Positions 63,401 through 64,000 of a stretch of 64,000 bases of DNA are shown in pieces. The stretch's first letter is position 1, and each line of letters opens with the position of its first letter. The notes under the pieces are model-generated. The model was not told the origin of the DNA. It made no database searches and saw only the letters and a program-made list of their open reading frames with translations. The DNA lies in NCBI GenBank assembly GCA_000149265.1, contig CH003304.1, positions 768,905-832,904 on the forward strand. Reading direction: 5' to 3'. The translations under genes were made by a program, and so were the position numbers. The stretch is from Ciona savignyi. Lineage: Eukaryota; Chordata; Ascidiacea; Phlebobranchia; Cionidae.

Positions 63401-63534
63401 CTTGTAGTTCTTTCGCAGGTAAATCGAGTCGGCTCTGAGACTGCGCATGCTTCCCGCTTTCCAGGTTTTATATACGGACATCTCCAACGTATGTTATCGA
63501 TGTTTGGCATTTGACCATTAGCCGCAACCCGTCC
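60490..63534 (-). CDS. Two-trefoil-domain secreted protein, 3' exons (5' end outside or not found)
   Basis: Exons: 63534-63402, 63152-63099, 62809-62735 and 60575-60490, joined in phase 1 throughout; the stop TAA is at 60490-60492. They code 115 residues with two P-type (trefoil) domains. The first has CPYIKPGKREACAVS, TRFTCERTTS and CCYDDTMEGAITCF. The second has CDVSVEKRKACGFPGITQ, AECEDIP and CCYDESIGGKAGPACYNP. Each domain is cut by an intron at the same place, just before the CC pair, so the domains arose by internal duplication. Trefoil proteins are secreted and stabilise or bind mucins. No signal peptide is present in these exons. A frame open to an ATG at 63633 exists but gives no leader, so earlier exons probably lie further right. 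Confidence 0.83.
60958..61085. mobile_element. MITE fragment, family of 23803-23958
   Basis: GGGAGGAGGGAGGAAAATTG plus CACACTAAAA, then AACTAATTTTAACTCTAACC, the complement of interior words of the 23803 element. Confidence 0.55.
61137..62693. mobile_element. MITE of the same family, split by a LINE
   Basis: The left part (61137 to about 61210) has AAGGAGGAAGAGGAATATAG and GGGGGAAAACTGCTCACTAA. The right part (about 62608-62693) has GGAGTTAGGGTTTAAGTTCT and ATTTGCATTATTTTAGCATG. Joined, they resemble the 23803 element with the LINE removed. Confidence 0.55.
61212..62607 (+). mobile_element. Non-LTR retrotransposon (LINE), 5'-truncated
   Basis: Only the end of the reverse-transcriptase ORF remains (61215-61406). 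The pattern TRSRTKFAIPF, SQQSIKYIGPKYWHQLP, IREI and FIKAVKQHLL is typical of the C terminus of Jockey/CR1/L2-like ORF2 proteins. About 1.2 kb of T-rich 3' UTR follows, ending in AATAAACTAAACTAAACTAA repeats. It lies in the last intron of the trefoil gene, in opposite orientation to it. Confidence 0.8.
62735..62735 (-). promoter_or_regulatory. Donor of the LINE-bearing trefoil intron
   Basis: ATATTC followed by GTAAGT on the minus strand, a full-consensus donor. The intron to 60576 is 2.16 kb, against 249 and 289 bp for the two upstream introns, and the difference is mostly transposon sequence. Confidence 0.6.
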
Positions 63535-64000
63535 CTGGAAAGTTTGTGTTTGATATGTTTTATCAAATAAAGTTAAAATATTAAAAATTGTATGCTTTAC
63601 GCTCTTTCGTGGGACAATGAGGGAACGTGTCATGGTTATTGCTATAGATTATTTCTTGCCCACAGACAGATTATTATTAGAACAGGATGTTGTTTTACTT
63701 ATATAGATGCATTTTAACAGTTTTGTTTCAAACATTAATTCACTGGGTTTAAGCCTTTTTAGCAAGCCAGGCACGTTAACCACGCACATGACCGTACAGC
63801 AAAGCTTTCTTACATTTTGCTATTTTCGTTTTACTTACAGTTACACTTTAGTGTTAGTGGTAAAATTGTAAAGTTTACGTACAGGTACTTATCATCACAG
63901 CTATCAGTAGTATCATCGTACAGTGCACTTGCGATTTCATTTTTGCTAACATGTGATATTTAGTCTACAGCTGATATAAGTATGCAATTTAAACTGAAAA

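Noticed and set aside
63535-63633. Extension of the trefoil gene to the ATG at 63633
   Set aside because: The extension has no signal peptide, and a good acceptor (CTTTCCAG) lies at 63535-63536, so upstream exons are more likely.

Overview
The window is animal nuclear DNA: AT-rich, with multi-exon genes whose introns obey GT/AG, many tRNA-derived SINEs, MITEs and a truncated LINE. The compact genes, the gene families and the style of the SINEs resemble an ascidian such as Ciona. That assignment is an inference from memory and was not tested by a search. Exon models below were built by hand from splice signals, reading-frame phase and protein-family patterns.

Left part (1-17.3 kb, + strand): the last two exons of one flavin-containing monooxygenase (FMO), then a complete 12-exon FMO paralogue of 539 residues (1672-17052). 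Its introns hold a decayed cut-and-paste transposon (1973-4962) inserted in a SINE, a hAT-type MITE also inserted in a SINE, several SINEs, a long minisatellite and a six-unit satellite of about 335 bp. Next comes an intronless SAM-dependent methyltransferase gene on the minus strand (18.8-19.6 kb), with an apparent frameshift in an A9 run. It is followed by a MITE-rich stretch (21.8-24.7 kb) with one nested insertion, and by a 5-exon basic, Ser/Arg-rich protein gene of unknown function (25.4-28.4 kb, +).

Middle (30-46 kb, - strand): two three-exon Reeler-domain genes coding secreted proteins with hydrophobic C-terminal tails, a 21-22 bp minisatellite between them, and an 8-exon HAD-family gene matching HDHD5/CECR5 (447 residues) with a perfect CRE motif 38 bp upstream of its ATG.

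Right part (46-64 kb): about 9 kb without a gene that I can support, containing two arms of a near-identical inverted repeat. Then, on the minus strand, lie two tandem genes for small secreted lectin-like proteins (signal peptide, five Gly-X-Y triplets, C-type-lectin-like domain). They share intron phases, TATA boxes and upstream boxes, with a dead third copy between them. Last are the 3' exons of a two-trefoil secreted protein gene, whose large intron holds a 5'-truncated LINE inserted in a MITE. Reeler, lectin-like and trefoil products are all secreted or surface proteins, suggestive of epithelial or hemocyte defence. FMO, methyltransferase and HDHD5 are metabolic genes with no evident functional link to them.
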